The notes below the pieces were generated by a model. That model was not told the origin of the DNA. It saw nothing but the letters and a program-made list of their open reading frames with translations, and searched no databases. Positions 51,300 through 60,477 of a stretch of 64,000 nt of DNA are shown here, piece after piece (within the stretch, counting starts at the first letter, position 1; each line of letters begins with the position of its first letter). Source of the stretch: Polaromonas sp. 39-63-25 (lineage in GTDB: Bacteria > Pseudomonadota > Gammaproteobacteria > Burkholderiales > Burkholderiaceae_C); the NCBI RefSeq assembly GCF_002278925.1, contig NZ_NCJH01000010.1:1-64000 (forward strand), in the 5' to 3' direction. Position numbers and translations under genes: made by a program.

Positions 51300-51928
51300 C
51301 AGAAATAGCCTCCGTAGTCGGGCTGGTTGTAACCGCTGTAAGACCCGGAGCCGCTGGCCCAATCAGAGCTGCCGCTGCTGGTACTAGGCGACCAACCGCC
51401 GCCCCATCCCATGCCCTTCGCCACCGACGAGCCAAGCTGTGCGCCGCCCAAGGCAGACACCCACGGGTTAGACCCGCCACCCGCCTGCGATCCAGTGCTG
51501 GTGCCGTAGCCCTGCCCGATGCTGTTGGCGCCCTGGCTGAATTGCTGCCAGTAGTTCAGGGGCGTGTTTTGCTGCGTGGTAGCGTTGCCGGTAGCAGTGC
51601 TGTCATAAGCCTGCATCCGGTCCAGCAAGCCGATGCCGGTCTGCAGGTTCTGCTGGTTTTGGCTGTAGGCGTCATTGAACAGCGAGCGGTTGAACTGGTT
51701 GTTGAATTGATAATCGTTGTTGCGCATATTGCTGGACACGTCACCCAGCGACTTCTGCAAGTTCAATTGCGCGTTTTCATTGAGCTGCTGCACGCCGGAA
51801 TTGCCGAACGAACCACTGCGCACCATCGCAGAGTTGTAGGCAGGCTGCGTGGACAGGTTGTAATTGCGAACAATGTCGCCTTGAGCCGCGTCTATTGCGG
51901 GCTGCAAATAAGGGTTGTTGGTTGCCAT
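51299..51928 (-). CDS. Phage structural protein, Asn/Gln/Ser-rich
   Basis: 209 residues starting MATNNPYLQPAIDAAQGDIV, with a helical N-terminal half rich in Asn and Gln, then a Gly/Ser/Trp-rich tail ending YNQPDYGGYF. Its stop overlaps the cupin start. Its position matches head-completion or internal proteins of SU10-like podoviruses. Confidence 0.6.
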   Translation of the reverse strand: MATNNPYLQPAIDAAQGDIVRNYNLSTQPAYNSAMVRSGSFGNSGVQQLNENAQLNLQKSLGDVSSNMRNNDYQFNNQFNRSLFNDAYSQNQQNLQTGIGLLDRMQAYDSTATGNATTQQNTPLNYWQQFSQGANSIGQGYGTSTGSQAGGGSNPWVSALGGAQLGSSVAKGMGWGGGWSPSTSSGSSDWASGSGSYSGYNQPDYGGYF

Positions 51929-52249
51929 TTAGTTTCCTGTCAAAAATCTGCATTGCACAAAGGTGCCGGGTTCGCCTGCAGTAATGCACATCCACCCGAA
52001 AATCACGTATTTGCTTGATGCCGAGCCAAGCTCAGCCGGTGCGCTGTTGGCGACAAAATCGCCCTTGGCATACATGCCTGTTGTCGGGACCGATGCGGCC
52101 ACCAGGTCGCGCCCAACAAAGCGGCCATCAGCCAACTGATTGACCTTTTGGCTCACTAGTCGCGTGTAGTCGGTCAGCGCCCGGTTCAGCTGGCGCGCAT
52201 ATTCCGTGTCCGGGTTCTGCGGCAGGACGGGATTTGCCGGGAGTCTCAT
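51929..52249 (-). CDS. Small phage structural protein
   Basis: 106 residues (MRLPANPVLPQNPDTEYARQ) with a helical start and a beta-rich second half. It abuts the following gene and overlaps the preceding one by four bases. Similar proteins in phage genomes often bridge stopper and fibre genes. Function not assigned. Confidence 0.6.
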   Translation of the reverse strand: MRLPANPVLPQNPDTEYARQLNRALTDYTRLVSQKVNQLADGRFVGRDLVAASVPTTGMYAKGDFVANSAPAELGSASSKYVIFGWMCITAGEPGTFVQCRFLTGN

Positions 52250-53700
52250 CGCCCGCCCACCACTTTTGGTTTGCCTGCGTAGGCGTATTCCTTGTGGTCA
52301 CCGGTCATTTCCACCTTGACCCGGTGGAAGCGTCCAGACTGGCGGATGTCAAACTTGCCGTCATTGATGGTGCTGCTCGGTCCGGTCGCCAGCGCATCAC
52401 CCTCGTTGAACTTGTAATAACCCGTCGCCGTCGCGGTAGTCGGCGACGATTCAAAGCGCACGCGGAAGCGGTCAATCACCGTCACCGCGTCATCGTCGCC
52501 CATGTCGCCGGTCGTGAAGCTGGACGGCCCGGTTGCGCCGGTCAGTGAAACCAGTTGGTGCGAGGTATTGAAATAAGCCGCCTGCCGCCCGCCCGCCAGC
52601 CAGAATTGCGAGTCAAACGGCACATCCGGCAAACCGTCAATCGTGGCGGAATAGGCGTCCAGGCCGTCAATCGTCGCGCCCGGTGCGATGTAGTTCAGCG
52701 GCGCCTGAATCGTCAGGTCATGGCGACCCCACTGTTTTTTCAGGACGTGATAAACAAGGGTTGCGTCACACGCGCCGGTAGAAGACAGTGACGGGTAAAA
52801 CACCCGCACCAGGTTGTTCTGCTTTTCGTAGATCGCCTTCGTCCGGTAGCGATAGGTCGGGCTAGAGTTGTTCAGGAACCATTGCCGAACCTCACCGTCA
52901 CCAATGGGAATAGGCCGCGTGCCGTCAAACAACCAAAAGTTGTCGTCACTCACAAAGAAGTGCGCGCCGCCAATGTCGCAAACCGCCTCCTGCCCGACTG
53001 CCCCAGCCTCGCCAGCCGGGATCAAGGTCCACTCCCACACCACTGGGGCGGCCGCGAAGCGGCCCACAAACATCGCACGGCGCTTGTAAGCCACAATGTC
53101 GTTGCCCAGCGTCATCGCGGCTTCAATCGCGCCCTCTACAGCTACCAGGCGGCCCGTTGTCGCCGATGTGGTGACGCTGGGCGTCCAGTTGGTTTGGTCG
53201 CCCTGCGCGCAGCACCACCAGCGATCCGGCGAGGCGGAATAAGTCGCGTCGTTGGTGTTGAAAGCGACAACAAAGTTATTTGACGCACTGACAACAATCT
53301 TTGCCTTTGGAGCGGTCGGCACGGCGGCAAAGTTTCCGGATGCGCTGGACTGCATCGCGTCAATCAAATTGCTGGCGATGGTCGTGTTACCGAACTGGCA
53401 GAAGCTCCAGCGCGTTTCGCTTGACCCGGTGTAACTGCCTACTGCGCTAACGTCCGTCCATGCGGACGACACCAGTTCATAGAGTTTGGTCTGTGTGCCC
53501 GCAAAAATGCGCCGAATCCCGTCAAGCTGGGTCGCCACCACCGCGCCGCGACATTCAGCGGCCAGTGCAGTGACAGCCACCGCTACCGGCGTCGGAGCGC
53601 CCTTGAATCCCGCCTCATACGGGATTACATTGCTGCAGTCCGTGAAAATTCCCGGTGCCATCTTGTCAGCATCCGGTGCAAAACCAACGATTGGGTTCAT
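52246..53700 (-). CDS. Phage tail/stopper protein, beta-rich
   Basis: 484 residues with repeated beta-strand and propeller-like segments (GIRRIFAGTQTKLYELVSSA, FFVSDDNFWLFDGTRPIPIG). This is the usual look of the hub or tail-stabilisation (gp10/P22-like) protein that closes the podovirus connector. It overlaps neighbours on both sides by four bases. Confidence 0.65.
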   Translation of the reverse strand: MNPIVGFAPDADKMAPGIFTDCSNVIPYEAGFKGAPTPVAVAVTALAAECRGAVVATQLDGIRRIFAGTQTKLYELVSSAWTDVSAVGSYTGSSETRWSFCQFGNTTIASNLIDAMQSSASGNFAAVPTAPKAKIVVSASNNFVVAFNTNDATYSASPDRWWCCAQGDQTNWTPSVTTSATTGRLVAVEGAIEAAMTLGNDIVAYKRRAMFVGRFAAAPVVWEWTLIPAGEAGAVGQEAVCDIGGAHFFVSDDNFWLFDGTRPIPIGDGEVRQWFLNNSSPTYRYRTKAIYEKQNNLVRVFYPSLSSTGACDATLVYHVLKKQWGRHDLTIQAPLNYIAPGATIDGLDAYSATIDGLPDVPFDSQFWLAGGRQAAYFNTSHQLVSLTGATGPSSFTTGDMGDDDAVTVIDRFRVRFESSPTTATATGYYKFNEGDALATGPSSTINDGKFDIRQSGRFHRVKVEMTGDHKEYAYAGKPKVVGGR

Positions 53701-54302
53701 CGCGTGCGAATCCGAAGTGGGGATCCGCTGGAGGTTGCCAGCCGGTCGGCGCGAATGGCAGATTCAATCGCGCTGGCGTACAGCCCGCCCCAGTAGTTCG
53801 CCCGCTCGTCGTTCATGGTGAACTGGCAGGCCGAAACAAGCGCGCCGTAGAGGTAGATATTTGGGTACTTGGTCAGCAGCCAGTTGACGCCGCCCACGGC
53901 AGAGGCCAGCGAGGGGATTTTGGCGAAGTAAACCGTGTCGATGGTGTACACCGCGTCCGGGGTCTGACTCAGCAGCAGATTACCTCCTTCAATGGCGTAG
54001 CTGTCTGGCTCGCGGGTGCCGCCGTCAGCCTGCGCACGGATGCGGTCTGCTGGCAGGTACTGCATCGGCTCGCCACTCACGCTGAGCGCCTTGAAGGCCA
54101 GCCAGTCGGTCGGCAGAGCCACGGTTTGCATGTTGGCAACGGTGAACAGTGCTGCAGCCGTCAGCATCTGACTGACGCGCAGATCGTCGTTGATGCGTGA
54201 TTCAGCAATGGCGACAAAATCCGGCACTTGCGCCGACAAGTCGGGACGGTTCATCCACGACAGGACGGACGCCTGCAGCTCGGTGTAGGTGGCGATGGCC
54301 AT
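53697..54302 (-). CDS. Phage head-tail adaptor
   Basis: 201 residues. The helical N-terminus (YTELQASVLSWMNRPDLSAQ, FVAIAESRINDDLRV) and the central LPTDWLAFKALSV resemble the adaptor family found with SU10/DUF5309-type capsids. It lies between the capsid and the stopper gene as expected, with four-base overlaps. Confidence 0.78.
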   Translation of the reverse strand: MAIATYTELQASVLSWMNRPDLSAQVPDFVAIAESRINDDLRVSQMLTAAALFTVANMQTVALPTDWLAFKALSVSGEPMQYLPADRIRAQADGGTREPDSYAIEGGNLLLSQTPDAVYTIDTVYFAKIPSLASAVGGVNWLLTKYPNIYLYGALVSACQFTMNDERANYWGGLYASAIESAIRADRLATSSGSPLRIRTR

Positions 54303-54610
54303 TACTTAAGCGCCCTGGAAAACTTGACAAACATCGGGTTGGCGCGAAAGAAGGCCATGATTCGGCGGTCGCGCTCGTCAGTGTCGGGGATGCCTTGAAT
54401 TTCCGCATAGACCAGCGGCGGCAGCGTGCCTATGATCTTTCCATCACCCCAGCGCTCGCCTTCAGATGCAATGCGCGCCTCCTCTGCCGCCTTCAGGTAT
54501 GGCTCAGCGTCAAAGGTCTTTTGATGGATGATTGCGCCATCCTCAAAATGCACGCGGGTATGCACACCCGTCTGAGCATTAAACCCTTCGTCGATCGTGT
54601 AATCAGCCAT
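54302..54610 (-). CDS. Small phage protein downstream of the capsid
   Basis: 102 residues (MADYTIDEGFNAQTGVHTRV), mixed alpha/beta, no recognised domain. The stop overlaps the adaptor start. It follows the terminator after the capsid gene. A decoration or chaperone role is possible but not shown. Confidence 0.6.
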   Translation of the reverse strand: MADYTIDEGFNAQTGVHTRVHFEDGAIIHQKTFDAEPYLKAAEEARIASEGERWGDGKIIGTLPPLVYAEIQGIPDTDERDRRIMAFFRANPMFVKFSRALK

Positions 54611-54621
54611 GCTTTTCCCAT

Positions 54622-54648
54622 AAAAAAAGCCAGCGGGCGGGCTGGCTT
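54622..54648 (-). terminator. Rho-independent terminator after the major capsid gene
   Basis: On the minus strand AAGCCAGC/GCTGGCTT form an eight-base stem with six-base loop, followed by TTTTT. It lies about 60 bases after the capsid stop and would raise capsid expression relative to later genes. Confidence 0.85.
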
Positions 54649-54708
54649 GGTGTGCGCGTCTAGAGAAACAGCCCCTCGTGGAGCTGCTTGACTAGCCGTA
54701 GCTAGTTA

Positions 54709-55680
54709 TCAGGGGGTCAGGTTTTTGATGGCGAAGTGTGCCGTTTCGCTGGTCAGGCGGATGGTTGAATCCACCAAAACCTGCTCGCGCTCGCTGTCGC
54801 CGGATTTACCCAGCTTGGCCGACTGGAAGCCGCGCAGGTAGACCGCATCGCCGTACTCAGGATTCAGGCCGTAGACACGATCCGCGCCCACCATCAGGTA
54901 GTGCGGGACAATGGTCATCTTGCCGAAGTCGGACAGGTAAACGTCCGCCCCGCCAACCACTGCGCCCTGTGTGTCCTTCTTGGTCACGTCCCAGCGGTTC
55001 GAGGCAAGGCCGGTAAAGGCGGAGAACAGCACTTTGTGGGCCGGAGATACAACAATCATCTCGGGCACCTTGCCCGCAGATGTGAAGGTCTGCGAAGCGG
55101 CGGTGTCCAGCAGCGCCTTGGTGAAGGCGCGGTTGGTGCCGGCAGTGTTGGCGACCGTGGGAGCGCCAGTGGTGTGCGCAGCCGTTGCGCCCGCGCCGCC
55201 GTGCAGGGCGTTGGTGTAGATCAGCACGCCGAGGCTGCCGAGCTTCGGAGCAGTGGCAGCGGCGCCAGCCACAGCCGGATTGATGGACAGCGCAGCAGCC
55301 TCCATGTCGCGCTGCAGCTCTTTGTAAGCCTTGGCCTTGTGGTAGGCCAATGCAGACTTCATGCCCGCTTTCTTGACGATTTCTGCCCGACCAGACACGA
55401 CGATGGTGTCCTGGAAAATCTGGCAGTAATTGGCAACACGGCCAGGCGCGGCTTTTGCCGAACCGGATGCGTCGTCACCGTCCAGCGCGGCATTATCGGC
55501 GTTGGCTGCACGCAGGGTGTCGCGCTGCCATTCGTGGTAGGTGTTCTCAGCAGTGGCACGGCCAAAGCTGGAGATAACGGGGGTTTCTTCGGGTGACACG
55601 TTGCTGATCTTTTCGATCAGGTCTTCGCGTGCGTTCGTACCCACCGAATAGCGGGTATATGTGTTTGTTGGGAGAGCCAT
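54709..55680 (-). CDS. Major capsid protein (SU10/DUF5309 family)
   Basis: 323 residues. HK97-type coat protein of the SU10 family: the start TRYSVGTNAREDLIEKISNV, then SPEETPVISSFGRATAENTY and EWQRDTL, and later the IFQDTIVVSGRAEIVKKAG and SDFGKMTIVPHYLM segments are typical. Scaffold gene upstream, terminator downstream. Length normal. Confidence 0.9.
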   Translation of the reverse strand: MALPTNTYTRYSVGTNAREDLIEKISNVSPEETPVISSFGRATAENTYHEWQRDTLRAANADNAALDGDDASGSAKAAPGRVANYCQIFQDTIVVSGRAEIVKKAGMKSALAYHKAKAYKELQRDMEAAALSINPAVAGAAATAPKLGSLGVLIYTNALHGGAGATAAHTTGAPTVANTAGTNRAFTKALLDTAASQTFTSAGKVPEMIVVSPAHKVLFSAFTGLASNRWDVTKKDTQGAVVGGADVYLSDFGKMTIVPHYLMVGADRVYGLNPEYGDAVYLRGFQSAKLGKSGDSEREQVLVDSTIRLTSETAHFAIKNLTP

Positions 55681-55713
55681 TTCTAACCTTTCGGTCGCTG
55701 CTTAGCGATGCGA

Positions 55714-56691
55714 TTAACTGTTTGCGATGTAAGCAGCGAGGTCGCTCAATTTCGCCTTACCGGTGGCAAAACGCTTGTTGAGTGCCTGGTCGCGCTGCAC
55801 TTGTTTGGGCACGCTCTGGCGCTGGGCTGGAAGTTTTGGCGCGTCTTGCGCCTTCTTCGTCACCGCCGCCTTCTTGTCTTTCAGCTCCTGATACGCGGCT
55901 GCGTCGCGCATGATGCGGACCAGTTTTGGGTCCATGACTGTTGCCAGGCGCTCATTGGGCACCTGGTACTTGTCGCGCATGGTGTCGAAAACTTTCTTCA
56001 GGGCGGTCTTGTCGATGCCGTCCTTTTTCAGTTCCGTCCATGCTTCCTCATACGCCTGCGATTCATTCTGCTTGCGCGTGTTTTCCTGCTCAGCGGTTTC
56101 GCGCTGCAGGCCATGCTCGATCTGCTGCAGGGTTGCTGCAACATAGCGCTCACGCTGTTGTTCCTGCACCCAGGCTGCCGGGTCGATGTGCGCAAGCTGC
56201 GCCATTTCATCAGGAGATTTCAGGCCCGCGAATTGCCGGACAGCCGCATGTGCCATTTGCGCCTGCTGCATGTAATAACTCTGCCCCTCCTGGAGCTTGG
56301 TCGTTAGAACCTGCGTGACTTCGCGTTCCTTTGTCGCCAGTTCCTGCGTCTTTCGCGTGTAATCGCTGTGACGCTGGTATCCGGCCACCAGTTCTTTTTC
56401 GTCCACTTCAATCGTGGTATCGGCTCCGTCTTCGCCTTTGACGGGGACTTTGAATTTCAGACTTGTCTGCTCTTTGGCGTCTTCGGCTTCCTCGTCCTCA
56501 TCGGGCGATTCGTCGTCAGCAGGGTCTGCTTTGTCGTCTGCCTCGTCGGAGTTGTCCTCATCGGATTCCTCGGAGGGTTGGTCTTTTTCCTCGTCCGTGG
56601 GCTCCGCTGCGTCGGCGTCGGAGTTGTCCACAAGGAAATCGGCCAGGTCATCGATAGTTGCTGGGGCGTGTTCGGCTTGTCCAGTGCTCAT
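55714..56691 (-). CDS. Phage scaffolding protein
   Basis: 325 residues. A very acidic N-terminus (DEEKDQPSEESDEDNSDEAD) is followed by a basic/helical coiled region and a short C-terminal helix, the classical scaffold pattern. It directly precedes the capsid gene (33 bp gap). Role: guides capsid assembly, then leaves. No protease domain visible. Confidence 0.8.
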   Translation of the reverse strand: MSTGQAEHAPATIDDLADFLVDNSDADAAEPTDEEKDQPSEESDEDNSDEADDKADPADDESPDEDEEAEDAKEQTSLKFKVPVKGEDGADTTIEVDEKELVAGYQRHSDYTRKTQELATKEREVTQVLTTKLQEGQSYYMQQAQMAHAAVRQFAGLKSPDEMAQLAHIDPAAWVQEQQRERYVAATLQQIEHGLQRETAEQENTRKQNESQAYEEAWTELKKDGIDKTALKKVFDTMRDKYQVPNERLATVMDPKLVRIMRDAAAYQELKDKKAAVTKKAQDAPKLPAQRQSVPKQVQRDQALNKRFATGKAKLSDLAAYIANS

Positions 56692-56824
56692 GGTTTGCTT
56701 TCAGTCGAACCCGCCGCCCAAGTCACCGGGGCGGGTATGGCACGCCTCACTGCGGAGGCCGGAAAGGCTAGGTGATTAGCCGGTAACTGTTAACCCTTAT
56801 CGGGTCCGTTCAAATATTTCCTAC

Positions 56825-57607
56825 TTATCCCCTATAGATTGTTATTGCGGTGGCGGAGTCAATCCTCGCTCTCCAAGTGCCAGAGACGTTGTTGATGATT
56901 GCCTTGCCTACAATTGTTATCCCTGTCCCTGCCGCTAAAGTAACGTCAAAAGCGGCGGTGTTGACGATGATGATGTCGAACCACGTGCCAACTTGATAAC
57001 GTGGCAGGGCTGCGACGATGTTGGCAGCAGTATCAGTAGTCAAGGTGCGTGCAACCGTCGGCGTGATGGTAAATATGCTGCTATCCACCATCTGCGCTGC
57101 CGTAAGTGTCGCGGCAGCATCTGCGAGAGCTACAACCGCCTTGACTTTGTTCTGTGCTGATGTAACAGCACCGTCGGCTATTTTTGCCGTGGTGACTGCA
57201 AGATCGGCAACCTTAGCCGTGGTGACAGCGAGGTTAACTAGGCCAGCAGTAGGCAAGCCAGTGGCGTTTGTAAGTACCAAAGAGGTAGGCGTTCCAAGCA
57301 AGGCCACGCCCTGCGCCCCTGTTGTTGGATCAATGACGGCGATGACGTGTGTGTCAGAGATAATCACAGGCGTGACAGCCACATCAAAGTCGATTTCACT
57401 CAATGCGCTCGCAGTTAGCAAAATGACCGTTCCGTCAGTGTATGGGCCATACGTCCCGCCTGTTGCAGCCGTAGCAATCACACCAATACCAGCCCCCGCC
57501 GTAATCGACGCGCTGTAAGTCCCCGATACCGCAACCACCGCGACACTTTGGCCTGGTGGAACATTAATCACAATGCTTAGCCCGTTGCGTATTGTTTGTG
57601 TCGTCAT
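56825..57607 (-). CDS. Phage Ala/Thr/Val-rich beta protein
   Basis: 260 residues of low-complexity beta-rich sequence (MTTQTIRNGLSIVINVPPGQ; repeated VTTAKVADLAVTTAKIADGA). The repeated TTAK-AD motif and the final VSGTWRARIDS resemble tail or head fibre proteins. It stands between the scaffold and the portal-side small genes. It may be a capsid-attached fibre. Confidence 0.6.
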   Translation of the reverse strand: MTTQTIRNGLSIVINVPPGQSVAVVAVSGTYSASITAGAGIGVIATAATGGTYGPYTDGTVILLTASALSEIDFDVAVTPVIISDTHVIAVIDPTTGAQGVALLGTPTSLVLTNATGLPTAGLVNLAVTTAKVADLAVTTAKIADGAVTSAQNKVKAVVALADAAATLTAAQMVDSSIFTITPTVARTLTTDTAANIVAALPRYQVGTWFDIIIVNTAAFDVTLAAGTGITIVGKAIINNVSGTWRARIDSATAITIYRG

Positions 57608-57643
57608 GTCTTGCCCTTAAAAATGTTCATGTAAGTCCTGCCG

Positions 57644-57943
57644 TTAGCCCCACGCCCTACGCAGCATCCTGCGGCCGCGCGATTCGTCGCGCTCTGCATC
57701 GAGGTCAATCTTGTGCTCAGCAAACTTGCCCGCCTCAATCATTCCGCTCAAGATGCCGTCGAACTTGTCGGCCAGCTTGGCAAGCTGGAGCAGCAGCAAC
57801 TGGCCCTCCTTGTCGCGCACCGGGCAATCCTTCCACTGCTGCACCACTTGCGCCTTGAGCGAGGTCATGGCGGCTTGATAGGCGGCGTTGTCGAGGACTT
57901 GGCGGGCGTTGACGCCCATGCTTGCGGTCTGCTGCTCGGTCAT
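57644..57943 (-). CDS. Small helical phage protein
   Basis: 99 residues (MTEQQTASMGVNARQVLDNA), mostly helical, with KDCPV-like and LAKLADKFDGILSGMIEAGK stretches. It overlaps the previous gene by four bases. Unrecognised; often present next to portal genes in this phage type. Confidence 0.55.
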   Translation of the reverse strand: MTEQQTASMGVNARQVLDNAAYQAAMTSLKAQVVQQWKDCPVRDKEGQLLLLQLAKLADKFDGILSGMIEAGKFAEHKIDLDAERDESRGRRMLRRAWG

Positions 57944-58278
57944 GAGCGTTTGTACTCCGCCACTGCCGAGAATGTGAACGATGGGGTTGTGCCGCTGATG
58001 GCGTAGGACAGCCGCCCATAACCGCCGATGGTGCTGGGCACTTTGATCAGTTGTTTGCCAACAGCAGTAATCGCAGCGCCTGCCGTGTTGTCAAAGAATG
58101 TCACGCCGTCCGGGCTGGATTGGTAGGTGACGGTCATCGATGGCGATGTGCCTGATGTCGCTGTCACATCCAGGTACACAGACAATTCCTGATACTCTGA
58201 CGGCACCGCGTCAAGGTCAACGGTGCCAGATGTGGTGCGCGCTGCGCTGGCAAGTGCTGTGAAAGTCCTGATGGTCAT
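57940..58278 (-). CDS. Small beta-rich phage protein
   Basis: 112 residues: MTIRTFTALASAARTTSGTV, followed by beta strands (ELSVYLDVTATSGTSPSMTV, LSYAISGTTPSFTFSAVAEY). It resembles short head decoration or fibre-attachment proteins. The start overlaps the portal stop by four bases. Confidence 0.6.
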   Translation of the reverse strand: MTIRTFTALASAARTTSGTVDLDAVPSEYQELSVYLDVTATSGTSPSMTVTYQSSPDGVTFFDNTAGAAITAVGKQLIKVPSTIGGYGRLSYAISGTTPSFTFSAVAEYKRS

Positions 58279-60452
58279 GCTTGTGGCTCCTGTTGTGCCC
58301 TGGCTTGTTGCCGGCCTTGTTGGTTAATCATGGCGACCTGAATCCGTGTTTCGTTGTCGCGGTCGGTCTTGTAGCGGTCCAGCTCGATCTGCGCCCGGTC
58401 CAGTTGGGCCTGATACTGGGCTTTTGCCAGTTCCCGCTGCGCGTCGCGTTCGTCGTTTTGCTGCTGCAGCATCAGCGTGTTGGCCTGCTCTCGCGCCTTG
58501 GCTTGCGCTTCAAAGCTGATGCGCTGCGTTTCCTGCTGGCTGGTGGCCTGGAACTTCTGCGCGTCGGCCTGCAGTTCCATCTGCTTGAGTTGGATAGCAG
58601 GATCAGGCGGCGGCTGTTGCGGCTCGGGCTGCTTGTCGCCCGGATCTTGCCAGAAGTCGCCAACATTCTTGAAGCCAGCGTGCTCCACCAGCTTAGCCTG
58701 TGCGTTATAGATGCCTTTAGGCGTCACCAGCAGTTTGCCAAACGGCGACATGGCGATCCCTGCCTGCGATTGGGCAATAGCCTGCAAAACTATCGTTTGC
58801 TGCTCCTTGTCGCCCGTGCCAAGGCCAACATTGGCGGTCATGTCGTAGCTGTCGCGCCATTCGTTCGGGTCCATCTGCACAAACTTGTTGCGCAGGCGGA
58901 ATGACAGTTTTTCCATGTCTCCTTCGGTCAGCAGCTTCAGGATGCCCTGGAATGTAGGCTTCAGCAGCACTTCGGCGAACACGCGGGCGATCAGCTTGAT
59001 GCGCTTCTGTGCGGCGTTCATGACGCGGGTTTCGTAGTTGCCGCCACGGTTCAAGGCATTTGCGTCCACACCTTGCGACTGGCCTGAAACGCCCGTGCGC
59101 TTGGCGAGCATGGCGTCTTTGTATTCCAGCATCGGGAACATTTGCCCACCCACCCACGGGGTAATCATCTCAGCGGTCGCATCAACCCGGCTCTGTCGCA
59201 CCAGACCACCGGCACGCGAGTCCAACAGGTCGTCAATGTTGGCGTATGGCGAGCCGTTGCTATCCGTCAGTACTTTGGTGCGCGGGTTCAACGCCAAGCG
59301 GCCCGAATCGACCATTTGGCGCGTCAGTTCGGTACTCAGAATCTGCAGGTCGCTCACCACTTCCTGCATGCTCATGCCGTCCCAGCGGTGCGGGTTCAGA
59401 ATCGGCGATGCGGTGGCGATCGGTACGTGGCTAGCTTCCTCGTTTTTGAGTATCTTGTCTTTCAGGCGGTAGATGCAGCGCCGCTCTGCGATGCCGTCGC
59501 CGTCGAAGTCCACCAACACGAATTCAATCCGCAGAAAGCCCTGTGTCTGGCTGTCATCCTCGTTGGAGGCTGTCCGGTTGTCGGAGAAGGCATCGCCGTT
59601 CGTGCCGGCGCGGTTCATGCGGTAGGAGCCGTCCGCGCTCTTGCCTGCGTCGTCCGACGAATCAAGGTCCTCAACCGTCACATCGGTGTAACCCATCTCA
59701 TGAATGTCAGACAGCGTCACCGGCATGTTGCGGCAGACATAAGGGCAATCTGCCAGCAGCGGACTAGTCCAATCGCGCTTAATGAGCAAGTCCTCGGGCG
59801 GGAAAACATCGACCTTGATGGTGGTTTTTTGCTCGATCTTGCTGATGCGGGCGTTGTACATCTGCGGGCCAAGCATCGGCTGACCCATCATGTCCAGCAT
59901 CGGCTGACCATCAGGCCCCTGCATCGGCTGCGGCTCGATAGGCGTAGCCGACTCAATCTCCGCGTCTTTGCCGGCCTCTTGCATCAGCATTGCCAGCATT
60001 TCAGCGGTGGCGCCCTGCACTGGCGTAACGCTCTTGGTGCGCTTGGTTTCCTTGCGCCACATCACAGCGCAGTTCTTCACCATCAGAGCGTCTTTAAACG
60101 CGGTGTACAGGTTCAGGAATCCGTTGTTCTGCTTGTAAAACACGTAATTGCAAGCATCCGTGGCCTGCTCAGCGCCATTCACATCTTCTTCGCTGGATGG
60201 CTCAAAGCTCACCGCCTGGTCGCTGCTGGTGAAAATATCCAGCAGGTCTGGCAAGATCCACTCGATAGTGTCCTGCACTTCGCTAGTGACGATGCCCGAC
60301 AGCCCTTCTTCCTCGTTGCCGTAGGGCTGGCGGTAGTAGTCCTTCATGCCGCGCTCGCGCTCGGATGCCAACTCACCCCAGGTAAACGCGGACGAGTCTT
60401 GCTCTAGCGCTTGCAGGTGCGAAAGTAGCGAGATTTCGTCCATTTTTGCCAT
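58275..60452 (-). CDS. Phage portal protein (SU10/P22-like)
   Basis: 725 residues from MAKMDEISLLSHLQALEQDS at 60452; the longer frame reads through unrelated sequence. Portal features: MKDYYRQPYGNEEEGLSGIV, SEVQDTIEWILPDLLDIFTS, WNPHRWDG-like region (LNPHRWDGMSMQEVVSDLQI) and the C-terminal Gln-rich coiled domain. It makes the DNA entry vertex and works with the terminase just upstream. Confidence 0.9.
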   Translation of the reverse strand: MAKMDEISLLSHLQALEQDSSAFTWGELASERERGMKDYYRQPYGNEEEGLSGIVTSEVQDTIEWILPDLLDIFTSSDQAVSFEPSSEEDVNGAEQATDACNYVFYKQNNGFLNLYTAFKDALMVKNCAVMWRKETKRTKSVTPVQGATAEMLAMLMQEAGKDAEIESATPIEPQPMQGPDGQPMLDMMGQPMLGPQMYNARISKIEQKTTIKVDVFPPEDLLIKRDWTSPLLADCPYVCRNMPVTLSDIHEMGYTDVTVEDLDSSDDAGKSADGSYRMNRAGTNGDAFSDNRTASNEDDSQTQGFLRIEFVLVDFDGDGIAERRCIYRLKDKILKNEEASHVPIATASPILNPHRWDGMSMQEVVSDLQILSTELTRQMVDSGRLALNPRTKVLTDSNGSPYANIDDLLDSRAGGLVRQSRVDATAEMITPWVGGQMFPMLEYKDAMLAKRTGVSGQSQGVDANALNRGGNYETRVMNAAQKRIKLIARVFAEVLLKPTFQGILKLLTEGDMEKLSFRLRNKFVQMDPNEWRDSYDMTANVGLGTGDKEQQTIVLQAIAQSQAGIAMSPFGKLLVTPKGIYNAQAKLVEHAGFKNVGDFWQDPGDKQPEPQQPPPDPAIQLKQMELQADAQKFQATSQQETQRISFEAQAKAREQANTLMLQQQNDERDAQRELAKAQYQAQLDRAQIELDRYKTDRDNETRIQVAMINQQGRQQARAQQEPQA

Positions 60453-60477
60453 TACGCGGCCTTCTGCTTGAGTTGTT

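Noticed and set aside
59142-60407. Plus-strand ORF of 421 codons
   Set aside because: Antisense to the portal gene; His/Gln-rich shadow.
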